From Paraburkholderia susongensis (GTDB lineage Bacteria; Pseudomonadota; Gammaproteobacteria; Burkholderiales; Burkholderiaceae), in the NCBI RefSeq assembly GCF_900177725.1, contig NZ_FXAT01000005.1, forward strand, positions 372,001 through 436,000: a DNA stretch of 64,000 bases. Reading direction: 5' to 3'. Positions 18,389-26,635 of this stretch are shown one piece after another. The position numbers and the translations under genes are program-made. Each line of letters begins with the position of its first letter. Position 1 is the stretch's first letter. The notes beneath the pieces were generated by a model. The model did not search any database. It was not told the origin of the DNA and saw nothing but the letters and a program-made list of their open reading frames with translations.

Positions 18389-20281
18389 ATGCAACGTTCG
18401 ATTGCCACCGTGTCGATTAGCGGCACCCTCGTCGAGAAGCTGGGCGCGATCCGCGCGGCGGGCTTCGAAGGTGTCGAGATCTTCGAAAACGACCTGCTGT
18501 ACTTCGACGGCTCGCCCGCCGACGTGCGCCGTATCGCCGAAGACCTCGGTCTGAAGATCATGCTGTTCCAGCCGTTTCGCGATTTCGACGGCGTGAGCCC
18601 GGAGCGGCTCGAGCGCAATCTCGAACGTGCGAAACGCAAGTTCGACGTAATGCACGAACTCGGCACGGACCGCATTCTCGTGTGCAGCAACGTCTCGCCG
18701 GAGACGATCTGCGACGACGCGCTGATGACCGACCAGCTCGGCGCGCTCGCCCGCGCGGCCGAAGCGGCCGGCGTGATCGCCGGCTACGAAGCGCTTGCGT
18801 GGGGCAAGCACGTGAAGACCTACCGCCACGCGTGGAAGCTCGTCGACGCGGTCAATCATCCGAACCTCGGCCTCGTGCTCGACAGTTTTCATACGCTGTC
18901 GCTGAACGACACGGTGGACGCGATCGCCGACATTCCGGGCGAGCGCATCGCGTTCGTGCAGATCGCCGACGCGCCGAAGCTCGCAATGGACGTGCTCGAA
19001 TGGAGCCGCCACTACCGCTGCTTTCCGGGCCAGGGCGACTTCGATCTCGCGAACTTCACCGCGCAGATCGTGAAAGCCGGCTACAAGGGCCCGCTTTCGC
19101 TCGAAATTTTCAACGACGGCTTTCGCGCCGCCCCCACCACGATCACGGCCGCGGACGGCCACCGCTCATTGCTGTTTCTCGAGGAACAGACCCGCACGCT
19201 GCTCGAGGAACAGCAGGAGCCGCAGCAGACAGCCGCCGACCTGTACCAGTCGCCTGCCGCGCCCACACACGTCGGCTATCAGTTCCTCGAATTCGCGGTC
19301 GATCACACCACGCGCGCGCAGCTTGCCGACTGGCTCGGCAAGCTGCGCTTTCGCCAGGCCGGCCAGCATCGCTCGAAAGACGTGACGCTGTATCAGCATG
19401 GCGCCGCGTCGATCGTGCTGAACGCCGAGCCCGATTCGTTCGCGAACGCGTTTTTCCAGCAGCATGGTTTGTCGCTGTGCGCGTCGGCGTTTCGCGTGGA
19501 CGACGCGAGCCAGGCGTTCGAGCGTGCGGCCGGCTTCGGCTACGCGCCGTTCTCCGGCCAGATCGGCCCGAACGAACGGGTGCTGCCCGCGGTGCAGGGA
19601 CCGGACAGCAGCCTGAACTATTTCGTCGACGAAACGCCGGATCAGCCGACGCTGTTCGAAGCCGATTTCGTCCTCACCGATATCAACGGCCCGGTCGAAG
19701 TGGGCCCGCTCACGCGCATCGATCACGTGTGCCTCTCGGTGCCGGCCAATTCGCTCGATACGTGGGTGCTATTCCTGCGCACCGCGCTCGGCTTCCAGGC
19801 GGAGCCGGGGGTGCTCGTGCCCGACCCGTACGGGCTCGTGCGCAGCCGCGCGCTGCGCAGCCACGACGGCTCGGTGCGGATCGTGCTGAATGCATCGGTG
19901 GATCGCCATACGGCGGTGGCCGAGGCGCTGCACACGTATCACGGCTCGGGCCTGAACCACGTCGCGTTCAGCACCGGCGACATCTTCAGCGCGATTCCCG
20001 AGTTCGTCGCGGACGGCGTGCCGGTGCTGCGCATCCCGCGCAATTACTACGATGACCTCGAGGCCCGCTACGCGCTCTCCGACACGCTGCTCGAAGCGAT
20101 GCGCGCGAACAATATCCTCTACGACCGCGACGAACGCGGCGGCGAGTTTTTTCATGCGTACACGGAACAGCTCGATCAGCGCTTTTTTCTCGAAATCGTC
20201 GAGCGGCGCGGCGGCTACGACGGCTATGGCGCGGCCAATGCGGCGGTGCGGCTCGCCGCGCAGGCGCAGCGGCGCAAGTAA
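18389..20281 (+). CDS. quiC: 3-Dehydroshikimate dehydratase fused to HPPD-like domain
   Basis: 630 residues. The first ~280 form an AP-endonuclease-2/xylose-isomerase-type barrel (RSIATVSISGTLVEKLGAIR, FEGVEIFENDLLYFDG, LVLDSFHTLS, LSLEIFNDGF), the dehydroshikimate dehydratase fold that makes protocatechuate. Residues about 290-610 resemble 4-hydroxyphenylpyruvate dioxygenase (two VOC repeats), with candidate metal ligands in RIDHVCLSV, LNHVAFST and FFLEIVERR. This fusion is known from Pseudomonas QuiC proteins. The start at 18389 has AGGAG six bases upstream. It is divergent from aroQ-aroE-MFS, completing the route from quinate or shikimate to protocatechuate. The HPPD half keeps apparent ligands; its reaction is uncertain. 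Confidence 0.93.
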   Translation: MQRSIATVSISGTLVEKLGAIRAAGFEGVEIFENDLLYFDGSPADVRRIAEDLGLKIMLFQPFRDFDGVSPERLERNLERAKRKFDVMHELGTDRILVCSNVSPETICDDALMTDQLGALARAAEAAGVIAGYEALAWGKHVKTYRHAWKLVDAVNHPNLGLVLDSFHTLSLNDTVDAIADIPGERIAFVQIADAPKLAMDVLEWSRHYRCFPGQGDFDLANFTAQIVKAGYKGPLSLEIFNDGFRAAPTTITAADGHRSLLFLEEQTRTLLEEQQEPQQTAADLYQSPAAPTHVGYQFLEFAVDHTTRAQLADWLGKLRFRQAGQHRSKDVTLYQHGAASIVLNAEPDSFANAFFQQHGLSLCASAFRVDDASQAFERAAGFGYAPFSGQIGPNERVLPAVQGPDSSLNYFVDETPDQPTLFEADFVLTDINGPVEVGPLTRIDHVCLSVPANSLDTWVLFLRTALGFQAEPGVLVPDPYGLVRSRALRSHDGSVRIVLNASVDRHTAVAEALHTYHGSGLNHVAFSTGDIFSAIPEFVADGVPVLRIPRNYYDDLEARYALSDTLLEAMRANNILYDRDERGGEFFHAYTEQLDQRFFLEIVERRGGYDGYGAANAAVRLAAQAQRRK

Positions 20282-20614
20282 CGCGCAGGCATGGCGGGAG
20301 CCTGTTCCTCGACCGTTACCGCGCCGGAACCGGCCTCTGCGAACCTTGCCCGCCGGGACACCGGCGACTGGACGGTTGGTTACCAGAAGGCCGCCGCCCC
20401 GAAACCAGGCCGGCCGAACGACTTGCAGGCGCGCGACGATAGCGGCTGCCGCCTCTCCCGCGAGTCGGCCCCCTGGCACGCCACATGCGGCCCCCGCCGG
20501 GGCAGGCTCGCCATCTCGATATAATGGCGCCTGTTTCGCGGTCCAGCCCGTGTGCCTCTCATGACGCGCGGCGCGGCGTGCCGGACCGCCAGCCGAATCA
20601 ACGCCAGGAGAGAT
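20282..20614 (+). other. Gene-free spacer with a possible promoter for the lipoprotein gene
   Basis: No convincing coding sequence in these 333 bases. The clearest signal is TATAAT at 20520-20525, about 90 bp before the lipoprotein start, a good -10 box but without a matching -35 hexamer. The rest is GC-rich. Confidence 0.35.
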
Positions 20615-20947
20615 ATGAAGAAGTTCGCTGTAGCCCTGTCCCTTCCGCTGCTCGTCAGCGCTTGCGCGTATTTCCAGAAAGATCCGGATGCCGGCGAGCC
20701 CGTCACGGATACCACGACGCAGCGCTCCGTCGACGACGTGGTCTCCTGCCTGACGCAGATAGCCAACCGCCACGATGCCGCCTTCAAGTCCATGGAGATC
20801 CCGCAGGGTCAGATGCTTGATTTCGGCGACTCGAACATCGTCAAGGTGCGCAGCGACAATGGCTCGACAACTTACCGTTTCTATGCAGGCAAGCGTCATG
20901 TAAGCAACCTGTGGCTCGAGTCGGCGGGCAAAACCTGCGCCCCATAA
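20615..20947 (+). CDS. Small exported lipoprotein of unknown function
   Basis: 110 residues starting MKKFAVALSLPLLVSACAYF, a clear lipoprotein signal with lipobox LVSAC (lipidated Cys about residue 17). The mature part is short and polar (VDDVVSCLTQIANRHDAAFK, TYRFYAGKRHVSNLWLESAG) and carries two more cysteines (SCLTQ and KTCAP) that could form a disulfide in the periplasm. The start at 20615 has AGGAG seven bases upstream. No known domain is recognised and it stands alone, 178 bp before the next gene. Confidence 0.85.
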   Translation: MKKFAVALSLPLLVSACAYFQKDPDAGEPVTDTTTQRSVDDVVSCLTQIANRHDAAFKSMEIPQGQMLDFGDSNIVKVRSDNGSTTYRFYAGKRHVSNLWLESAGKTCAP

Positions 20948-21055
20948 GGGTTTGCGGGCGATTTGCGCGCGCTTTACGCGGTTGCGGGCGTGAAGTTCCG
21001 GGCGCCGGAATCTGATCCATTGCCACGGTCATGTCACGGTGTTACGAGACAATGG

Positions 21056-21078
21056 AGTCTTAAGAATCGTTTAAGACT
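21056..21078. promoter_or_regulatory. AT-rich inverted repeat upstream of the 84-residue protein gene
   Basis: AGTCTTAA and TTAAGACT are perfect 8-bp arms separated by seven bases, 48 bp before the start at 21126. With AT-rich arms and no T-tract it looks more like an operator than a terminator. Confidence 0.4.
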
Positions 21079-21125
21079 TCGTCCGCATGATCCTTCCGAC
21101 ATGATCCCGCACGAGGTGCGCCCCC

Positions 21126-21380
21126 ATGAACCAGCCTGAACCGAACACCAACGAAACGCCGGCCAAGCGGCCCACCATTCTGCGTCGTTTGCTCAGTCAT
21201 CACGAACTGGCGACGCTGCTGCTGTTGTTGCATGCGCCGATCGACGCATCGGCGAAACCCGAAATTCCGCAACTCTACGAAGCCGGTCTCGTCGAGACCG
21301 TTTCGAACGACGCCGGCCCCGCGCATATCCGCCTCACGTCCGAGGGCAATGCGGTATTGCGTGGACTCGGGGTCAAGTAA
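21126..21380 (+). CDS. Small protein, possibly winged-helix
   Basis: 84 residues from MNQPEPNTNETPAKRP. After a polar lead, the pattern RRLLSHHELATLLLLLHAPIDA, then IPQLYEAGLVETV, then AHIRLTSEGNAVLRGLGV resembles a small winged-helix fold, in which a helix ending in 'L.eaGLv' is followed by a wing ending in 'lT.eG..vL'. This suggests a MarR-like DNA-binding fragment, although the protein is too short for a full MarR. A terminator follows at 21404. No function is known to me. Confidence 0.7.
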   Translation: MNQPEPNTNETPAKRPTILRRLLSHHELATLLLLLHAPIDASAKPEIPQLYEAGLVETVSNDAGPAHIRLTSEGNAVLRGLGVK

Positions 21381-21403
21381 CACACCATCGTCGTCATCAT
21401 TCG

Positions 21404-21440
21404 AGGCCGCGGCCAACGCCTGTCGTTGACGCGGCCTTTT
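21404..21440 (+). terminator. Rho-independent terminator after the 84-residue protein gene
   Basis: AGGCCGCG pairs with CGCGGCCT (8 bp) around an inner CAACG/CGTTG stem, followed by TTTTCC. It lies between convergent genes ending at 21380 and 21453. Confidence 0.75.
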
Positions 21441-21452
21441 CCATTTGGCCGA

Positions 21453-21782
21453 TCAAGCCTGCCACACGCCGTACCCCGCCTCGCGTAGCCCGATCGCCAG
21501 TTCCACTTCCATATCCTGGGCGCCGCGATAAGGCATCGGATTGAACATTTCGTACAACTCGGGCATCAGGCGCAGGCCGTAATCGCGCACGTAGCGATTG
21601 GCCTGAATGCCCGCCTTGTGCCTGTCGAAACGCAGGTCCGGGTCGAGCCCCGTCATGCCGACATACACGCACGGCCGGTCGAACCGGTAATCGGGATTCG
21701 CTCGGCGAAAGCGCGCCTCGTTCCAGACCTTGTCGTCGAGCGCGACGACGTACACGTAGTAGTGATGCCCACGACCGGCCAT
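21453..21782 (-). CDS. Small GIY-YIG-like protein
   Basis: 109 residues starting MAGRGHHYYVYVVALDD. The two beta-strand motifs YVYVV and CVYVGMTGLDPDLRFDRHKAG follow the GIY-YIG nuclease pattern (aromatic 'Y-x-Y' strand, then 'xYVGxT' and an R...H helix). The spacing between them is longer than usual (about 28 residues) and a helix with an acidic residue follows (MEVELAIGLREAG, candidate catalytic Glu). It lies 15 bp after the AraC gene on the same strand but has no strong ribosome site. The nuclease assignment is tentative. Confidence 0.6.
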   Translation of the reverse strand: MAGRGHHYYVYVVALDDKVWNEARFRRANPDYRFDRPCVYVGMTGLDPDLRFDRHKAGIQANRYVRDYGLRLMPELYEMFNPMPYRGAQDMEVELAIGLREAGYGVWQA

Positions 21783-21797
21783 GAGACGGGGTGCCGC

Positions 21798-22568
21798 TCA
21801 ATTGCGCAACGTGCCGTGCAGCAGCATCCGGTATTCGGTCGGCGTGACGCCGACTGTCGCCTTGAATTGCCGCGTGAACGCGCTGTGATCGGTGTAGCCG
21901 CAACGCGCGGCGACGTCGGTGACCTTGTCGTGCGACACCAGCAGCGCGGTCGCCGCGTCGAGCCGCGTTTTCAGCAGCACCTGGCGCGGCGTCAAATGAA
22001 ACACTTTGTGAAAATAGCGCTCCAGTTGCGCGACCGACATGTCGGCCATCGCCGCCAGCTGCTTCAGATTCAGCGGCTGCACGTAATTTTCCTGGATCGA
22101 CTGCACGACCGCCGCAAGCCGGCTGTAGGCCGGGTGGCTGCTTTCGTCCGCCTTCAGATCGCGTGAAATACCGGCGAGCCCGACCACCTTGCCCGCCGCA
22201 TCGCGCAGCGGCTGCTTGCAGGTCAGGCACCAGCCGGGCTGGCGGGCCGGATACAGGTGCAATTCGAGCTGATCGAGCATCTGGTTGCCGACGCCGATGA
22301 TCGCCTTGTCCTGCGCGGTATAGATGCGGCCGAAACGGCGCGGAAAGACGTCCTCGGCAGTCCTGCCGAGCAGCGCGGCCTTTTCCTTGAAGCCGCAGCG
22401 CGAGGCGAGCGTGCGGTTGACGAGCGCGTAACGCGCGTCGGCGTCCTTCACGAAGAAGACGACGTCCGGCATCGCGTCGAATACCGGCTCGAGCAACCTG
22501 AAGTGCGACAGCATGCCGGACAGCGTCGTATCGTTCGGTTCGAGCGGATGAGCCAGCGTGTTCATCAT
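21798..22568 (-). CDS. AraC-family regulator with N-terminal PAS domain
   Basis: About 256 residues from the ATG at 22568 (a second ATG follows at once, and the upstream ribosome site is weak). A PAS-like sensor spans about 20-135 (EPVFDAMPDVVFFVKDADAR, YALVNRTLASRCGF, GRTAEDVFPRRFGRIY). The AraC double helix-turn-helix is C-terminal (LNLKQLAAMADMSVAQLERY, VTDVAARCGYTDHSAFTRQF, GVTPTEYR). It is on the same strand just downstream of the hydroxyproline genes, so it is the likely activator of that locus. Its CxxC (WCLTCKQPL) inside the PAS region could be a metal or redox site. Confidence 0.9.
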   Translation of the reverse strand: MMNTLAHPLEPNDTTLSGMLSHFRLLEPVFDAMPDVVFFVKDADARYALVNRTLASRCGFKEKAALLGRTAEDVFPRRFGRIYTAQDKAIIGVGNQMLDQLELHLYPARQPGWCLTCKQPLRDAAGKVVGLAGISRDLKADESSHPAYSRLAAVVQSIQENYVQPLNLKQLAAMADMSVAQLERYFHKVFHLTPRQVLLKTRLDAATALLVSHDKVTDVAARCGYTDHSAFTRQFKATVGVTPTEYRMLLHGTLRN

Positions 22569-22736
22569 GCGGGTTCCGTGGGTCCGTGCCTGGTTGAATG
22601 CGTTCAGGATGCGTTTGCGGATGCCTGCGCCGGCGCGGCCGGGCAGCCTGCATGTGCGGTCGATCGTGATCGGGTGCGGTCGATTATAAAACCGCGCGGC
22701 GCCCGACAATATCCGCTGCGCGCAGGCGCGAGGTCA

Positions 22737-24095
22737 TCATTGCGTTGCCGCTGGCGGTTCGGCGGCCGTCATCAGCGTGCCGATCTGCGCCGGGTTGAAC
22801 GGCGGACGCGGCATGGCGGCCGGCCAGCCGAAGTACAGATTCGCGGCCGCGCCGCAGATTCTTCCCTGGCACGGCCCCATCCCGCAGCGGGTCTGCAGCT
22901 TCGCGTCGCGCCAGTCGGCGCAGCGGCGCACCTCGCCGACGCTCACGTCTTCGCAGCGGCAAAGAAGCGTGGTGTCCGCGGGCGGCGTGCGGGCCGCGTC
23001 GCGCAACGCAAATGCGGTTGCGACGCGCGCGCCGAAGCGGCGCCAGCGCGCCCTGCGTGCCAGCAGTGCCTGCAGCGTCTGAAGCGCGGCCGGCTCAGCC
23101 GCCGCGCCGCTTGCCGCGAGCCCGGCGATCTCGCCCTCCACGCAGGCCAGCTCCGCGCCGCCGACACCCGTGCATTCGCCCGCCGCGTACACGTGTGCCA
23201 GCGAAGTCCGCTGTTCATCGTCGACCACGATCTCACCCGCCTCGCTGATCGCGCAGCCGAGAGCCTGCGCGAGCGTGACGTTCGGCAAAAGCCCGTAGCC
23301 GCACGCGATGCGGTCGCAATCGAGTGTCACGTCGCGCGCGCCGCGCCGGATCGTCACTTGCCGCACACGGTCCGTGCCGCGCGCTTCCCGCACCATGCTG
23401 CCGGTCCAGTAGCGCAGTCCGGTGAAACCGCGCGTGAGCGTGATCGCCTGGCGCAGCTTTGCGGGCTCGCGCAACAGCGAAGCGCCGAAGCGCGCGACAT
23501 CGAGCGCCGGAGCCTGCTCCACGACCGCGATCACGTGCGCGCCGGCCTCGCGGGCGGTGGCGAGCGAGGCCATCAGCAGAGGACCGCTGCCGGCAATCAC
23601 GATCCGCTCGTCGCGCACCGGCATGCCGCCCTTGATGAGTGCCTGCAGGCCACCCGCACCCGTGACGCCGGGCAAGGTCCAGCCCGGAAACGGCAGCAGA
23701 CGCTCGCGCGCGCCGGTCGCGAGAATCAGCCGGTCATAGGAAATGGACACGCCGCCGTGCGCGGCCGATTCGAGCAGCAAAGCGTGCGAGCCGAGCGGCG
23801 CGATCACGCGGGTCGACGGCCAGTGAGTGAATCCGTCGTGCGTCTGCAAGGCGGCGAGCAGCGCGTGCAACTGAGCGTGCTGCGAGGCCTGTTGCGGCGA
23901 TTTTCCCCGATTTCCCGGCCCCTGCCGCCAGATCTGGCCGCCGGCACGCGGATTGTCGTCGACGAGCGCCACGCTCGCGCCTGCGCGCGCCGCCGCCAGC
24001 GCGGCATTGAGCCCGGCCGGACCGCCGCCGATCACGACCACGCCGAAGTGCTGCGCGAATTGCTCCGTGAAGTACTGCGTGAAATGCTCTGTCAT
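22737..24095 (-). CDS. D-hydroxyproline dehydrogenase, FAD/NAD(P)-binding alpha-type subunit
   Basis: 452 residues from the ATG at 24095, which overlaps the ferredoxin-like gene's stop by ATGA. The first dinucleotide motif is VVVIGGGPAGLNAALAAARAG (about 18-38) and RAGGQIWRQG follows. The second is IVIAGSGPLLMASLATA. The C-terminus has a BFD-like cysteine cluster (LCRCEDVSVGEV, TRCGMGPCQGRICG) that should bind a 2Fe-2S cluster. This is the architecture of the large subunit of opine/octopine oxidase-type amino-acid dehydrogenases. With the genes at 24092 and 24360 it makes the heteromeric enzyme that oxidises D-hydroxyproline. Confidence 0.88.
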   Translation of the reverse strand: MTEHFTQYFTEQFAQHFGVVVIGGGPAGLNAALAAARAGASVALVDDNPRAGGQIWRQGPGNRGKSPQQASQHAQLHALLAALQTHDGFTHWPSTRVIAPLGSHALLLESAAHGGVSISYDRLILATGARERLLPFPGWTLPGVTGAGGLQALIKGGMPVRDERIVIAGSGPLLMASLATAREAGAHVIAVVEQAPALDVARFGASLLREPAKLRQAITLTRGFTGLRYWTGSMVREARGTDRVRQVTIRRGARDVTLDCDRIACGYGLLPNVTLAQALGCAISEAGEIVVDDEQRTSLAHVYAAGECTGVGGAELACVEGEIAGLAASGAAAEPAALQTLQALLARRARWRRFGARVATAFALRDAARTPPADTTLLCRCEDVSVGEVRRCADWRDAKLQTRCGMGPCQGRICGAAANLYFGWPAAMPRPPFNPAQIGTLMTAAEPPAATQ

Positions 24096-24367
24096 GCCTC
24101 GCCCGCCTTGTTCCATGTACGCACGCTTTGCCCTTCGCGGCACAGCGTCTGGCAAGCGAGCGCGTGCGCGCGGCCGTCGATCGTCACGCGGCACTCCTGG
24201 CACACGCCCATGCCGCACAACGCCGCGCGCGGCTCGCCTTTGACCGACAGCCGCGAGCCGCTCACGCCCGCCATCGCGAGCGCCGCGGCCACGGTCGTGC
24301 CGGCTTCCACTTCGATGCCGCGCCCATCGACCGTCAGACGGATGCGCACCGCGCCTGTATCAGTCAT
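24092..24367 (-). CDS. D-hydroxyproline dehydrogenase, 2Fe-2S gamma-type subunit
   Basis: 91 residues with a plant-ferredoxin-like fold. The cysteines lie in ALCGMGVCQECRVTI, followed by a fourth in LACQTLC. It opens with IRLTVDGRGIEVEAG, the standard beta-grasp start. It overlaps both neighbours (4 bp downstream, 8 bp upstream), so the three subunits are tightly coupled, which fits a stoichiometric complex. It passes electrons between the two flavoprotein subunits. Confidence 0.92.
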   Translation of the reverse strand: MTDTGAVRIRLTVDGRGIEVEAGTTVAAALAMAGVSGSRLSVKGEPRAALCGMGVCQECRVTIDGRAHALACQTLCREGQSVRTWNKAGEA

Positions 24368-25523
24368 GGGTCACCTGTTCAGCAAAACGGACCGGCAGAT
24401 AAGGCTCGCACGGAATCGGCGCGGCGCTTGCCACGATCTGCGCCGCGAGCAGCTTCGCGGTGGCGAGCGCAGTGGTCACGCCCAATCCTTCGTGTCCGAC
24501 CGCGAGCCAGATCCGGGCAGCGTCGGCGGACGCGTGAGCGGATACATGAGCCGGCGCGAAGTCGCCGGCCGGTCCGATCAGCGGCAACCCGTCCGGCGAT
24601 GCCGCGCGAAAGCCGGTCCACGCGCGAATAGCGTTGAGCGTCGGCAGCGCCGGCAGATAGCGCGCGGCGCGTTGCAGCATCTGCGCGAGCACGGGCATCT
24701 CGACGGCGGGATCGGTCGTGTCGAACTGGCGCGACGAGCCGAGCAGCAATTGCCCGGTCGGACGCGGCTGCGCATTGAACGCGACCGACGTGCCGGCCGC
24801 ATGATGCGCGCTCTTGATATAGCCGAGCTCGAGCAGCTGATGACGGATCAGTCCAGGATAGCGGTCGGTGATCAGCAGATGCCCCTTCTTCGGCTGCAAC
24901 GGCAGCGACGGCAGCAGTTGCGCCGCGCCGAGGCCATTGGCGACGATCACGTGCCCCGCGCCGACGCGTTCGCCATCGGCCAGCATGACGCCGCCCGCGC
25001 CGAGCGAGCTCACCGGAGCGCCGAGCCGCACGCGGATATTCGCCGCATGGGGCGATTGCGTGAGCAGCCATTCGGCGGCCGTGGGCGCGTACACGATGCT
25101 GTCGTGCACGATCCGCAAGCCGCCAGCCATCGATTGCGCAACCGCCGGCTCGCATTCGCGCAGCGCGGCCGCATCGAGCAGTTCCGCGGCGACGCCTTGC
25201 GCGCCGAACGCCGCGTGCATTGCGCGCGCGGCTTGCCATTCTTCGTCATCCTCAGCGATCCACAGCGTGCCGCAGCGCGTGAACGCGTCGCGCGAGCGCA
25301 GTTGCGGCGCGAGTTGCAGCCACAGCTCGCGCGAGTAGTGGCTCAGCGCGAATTCCGCGGGCGAGTCGTTCATCACGACGATATGGCCCATGCCCGCCGA
25401 GGTCGCGCCGCCGCCGATACGTTGCGCGTCGAGCACCTCGACGCGCATGCCGAGCGCGGCCAGCTCCGCCGCGCACGCGGCGCCGACGATGCCGGCGCCG
25501 ATAATCAGCGCGTCCGGGCTCAT
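24360..25523 (-). CDS. D-hydroxyproline dehydrogenase, DadA-like FAD beta-type subunit
   Basis: 387 residues. The FAD-binding motif is ALIIGAGIVGAACAAELAALG (about 5-25), and TSAGMGHIVVMND is the family's next conserved stretch. The C-terminal FAD loop includes IWLAVGHEGLGVTTALATAK. It resembles the DadA/soxB-type catalytic subunit that oxidises a D-amino acid at the alpha carbon. Start and stop overlap both neighbours. Given the adjacent epimerase, the substrate is most likely cis-4-hydroxy-D-proline, giving pyrroline-4-hydroxy-2-carboxylate. Confidence 0.9.
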   Translation of the reverse strand: MSPDALIIGAGIVGAACAAELAALGMRVEVLDAQRIGGGATSAGMGHIVVMNDSPAEFALSHYSRELWLQLAPQLRSRDAFTRCGTLWIAEDDEEWQAARAMHAAFGAQGVAAELLDAAALRECEPAVAQSMAGGLRIVHDSIVYAPTAAEWLLTQSPHAANIRVRLGAPVSSLGAGGVMLADGERVGAGHVIVANGLGAAQLLPSLPLQPKKGHLLITDRYPGLIRHQLLELGYIKSAHHAAGTSVAFNAQPRPTGQLLLGSSRQFDTTDPAVEMPVLAQMLQRAARYLPALPTLNAIRAWTGFRAASPDGLPLIGPAGDFAPAHVSAHASADAARIWLAVGHEGLGVTTALATAKLLAAQIVASAAPIPCEPYLPVRFAEQVTHD

Positions 25524-26476
25524 GCGGTGCGAATGCCCCACGCGAACGGATCGCGTTCGTCGAAACAGAGGCGGCCTTCGGCCATGATGTGCGCGTGGCC
25601 GGTGATCGTCGGAATCACGTGGACACCGTCGCCCGCGGCGCGATAGCTCGCCTCGAACACGCTGCCGATGATGCTCTCCTGCCGCCACACCACGCCCTCG
25701 GCGAGTTTGCCGTCGGCGGCGAGACACGCGACCTTCGCGCTCGTGCCGGTGCCGCACGGCGAGCGATCGTAGGCATTGCCCGGGCACAGCACGAAGCTGC
25801 GGCTGTCGAGGCCGTCGCGCGAACCGGGGCCGAACAGTTCGATATGGTCGATCAGCGCGCCGTCGGCGCCGGTGATGTTCTGCGCGATCAGCGCGTCGCG
25901 AATCGCCGAGCTGAACGCGCTCAGACGCGCGATCTGCGACGCGTGCAATTCGTGGCCGTGATCGGCGACGAGGAAAAACCAGTTGCCGCCCCAACCGATG
26001 TCGCCGGTCAGCACACCGTAGCCGGGCACGTCGACCTGCACCGCCTGGCGATAGCGATACGCGGGCACGTTGCGCACCGCGACGCTGCCGTCAACGTTCA
26101 GCGTCGCCTCGACCACGCCGACCGGCGTCTCGATCCGGTGACTGCCCGGCCCGATCCGCCCCATATGCGCGAGCGACACGACGAGCCCGATCGTGCCGTG
26201 TCCGCACATGCCGAGATAGCCGACGTTGTTGAAGAAGATCACGCCGGCCGCGCAGGTGCTGTCGTCGGGCTCGCACAGCAGCGCGCCGACCACCACGTCC
26301 GAGCCGCGCGGTTCGGTGACGATGCCCGCGCGCCAGTCGTCAAAGCGCGTGCGAAAAACGTCGAGCCGCTGCGCGAGCGTGCCGCCGCCCAGATCCGGGC
26401 CACCCGACACCACGAGGCGGGTGGGTTCACCGCCGGTGTGCGAGTCGATAATGTCTAAGGTTTTCATGACGACCAT
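25520..26476 (-). CDS. lhpA: 4-Hydroxyproline 2-epimerase
   Basis: 318 residues of the proline racemase family, with the two catalytic cysteines of true racemases/epimerases: GMCGHGTIG (Cys about 91) and DRSPCGTGTSAK (Cys about 240). A trans-3-hydroxyproline dehydratase would have Thr at the second site or lack the first Cys. It converts trans-4-hydroxy-L-proline to cis-4-hydroxy-D-proline, feeding the dehydrogenase it overlaps by ATGA. Two starts are possible: ATG at 26476 or ATG at 26467 (MKTLDIIDSHTGGEP, the family-typical opening). Neither has a clear ribosome site; the shorter form is slightly more likely. Confidence 0.92.
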   Translation of the reverse strand: MVVMKTLDIIDSHTGGEPTRLVVSGGPDLGGGTLAQRLDVFRTRFDDWRAGIVTEPRGSDVVVGALLCEPDDSTCAAGVIFFNNVGYLGMCGHGTIGLVVSLAHMGRIGPGSHRIETPVGVVEATLNVDGSVAVRNVPAYRYRQAVQVDVPGYGVLTGDIGWGGNWFFLVADHGHELHASQIARLSAFSSAIRDALIAQNITGADGALIDHIELFGPGSRDGLDSRSFVLCPGNAYDRSPCGTGTSAKVACLAADGKLAEGVVWRQESIIGSVFEASYRAAGDGVHVIPTITGHAHIMAEGRLCFDERDPFAWGIRTA

Positions 26477-26635
26477 GGTAGAAACCAGGCGCTCGCGGGT
26501 CTTGGTGCGCTTGCGCGCGGATTATGACGATTTCGGCATAGATCCGTTCTTGCGCATGGCCCTGTGCAGAGACACTCATAAGGTCAATGCGGGAAGATGC
26601 GTGATCGGCGCTTGCGGCGAAGCTTTACGCCGATT

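Noticed and set aside
22257..25646. Over 1100-codon plus-strand frame opposite the hydroxyproline genes.
   Set aside because: The opposite strand carries overlapping, motif-rich subunit genes; this frame is Arg-rich shadow sequence.
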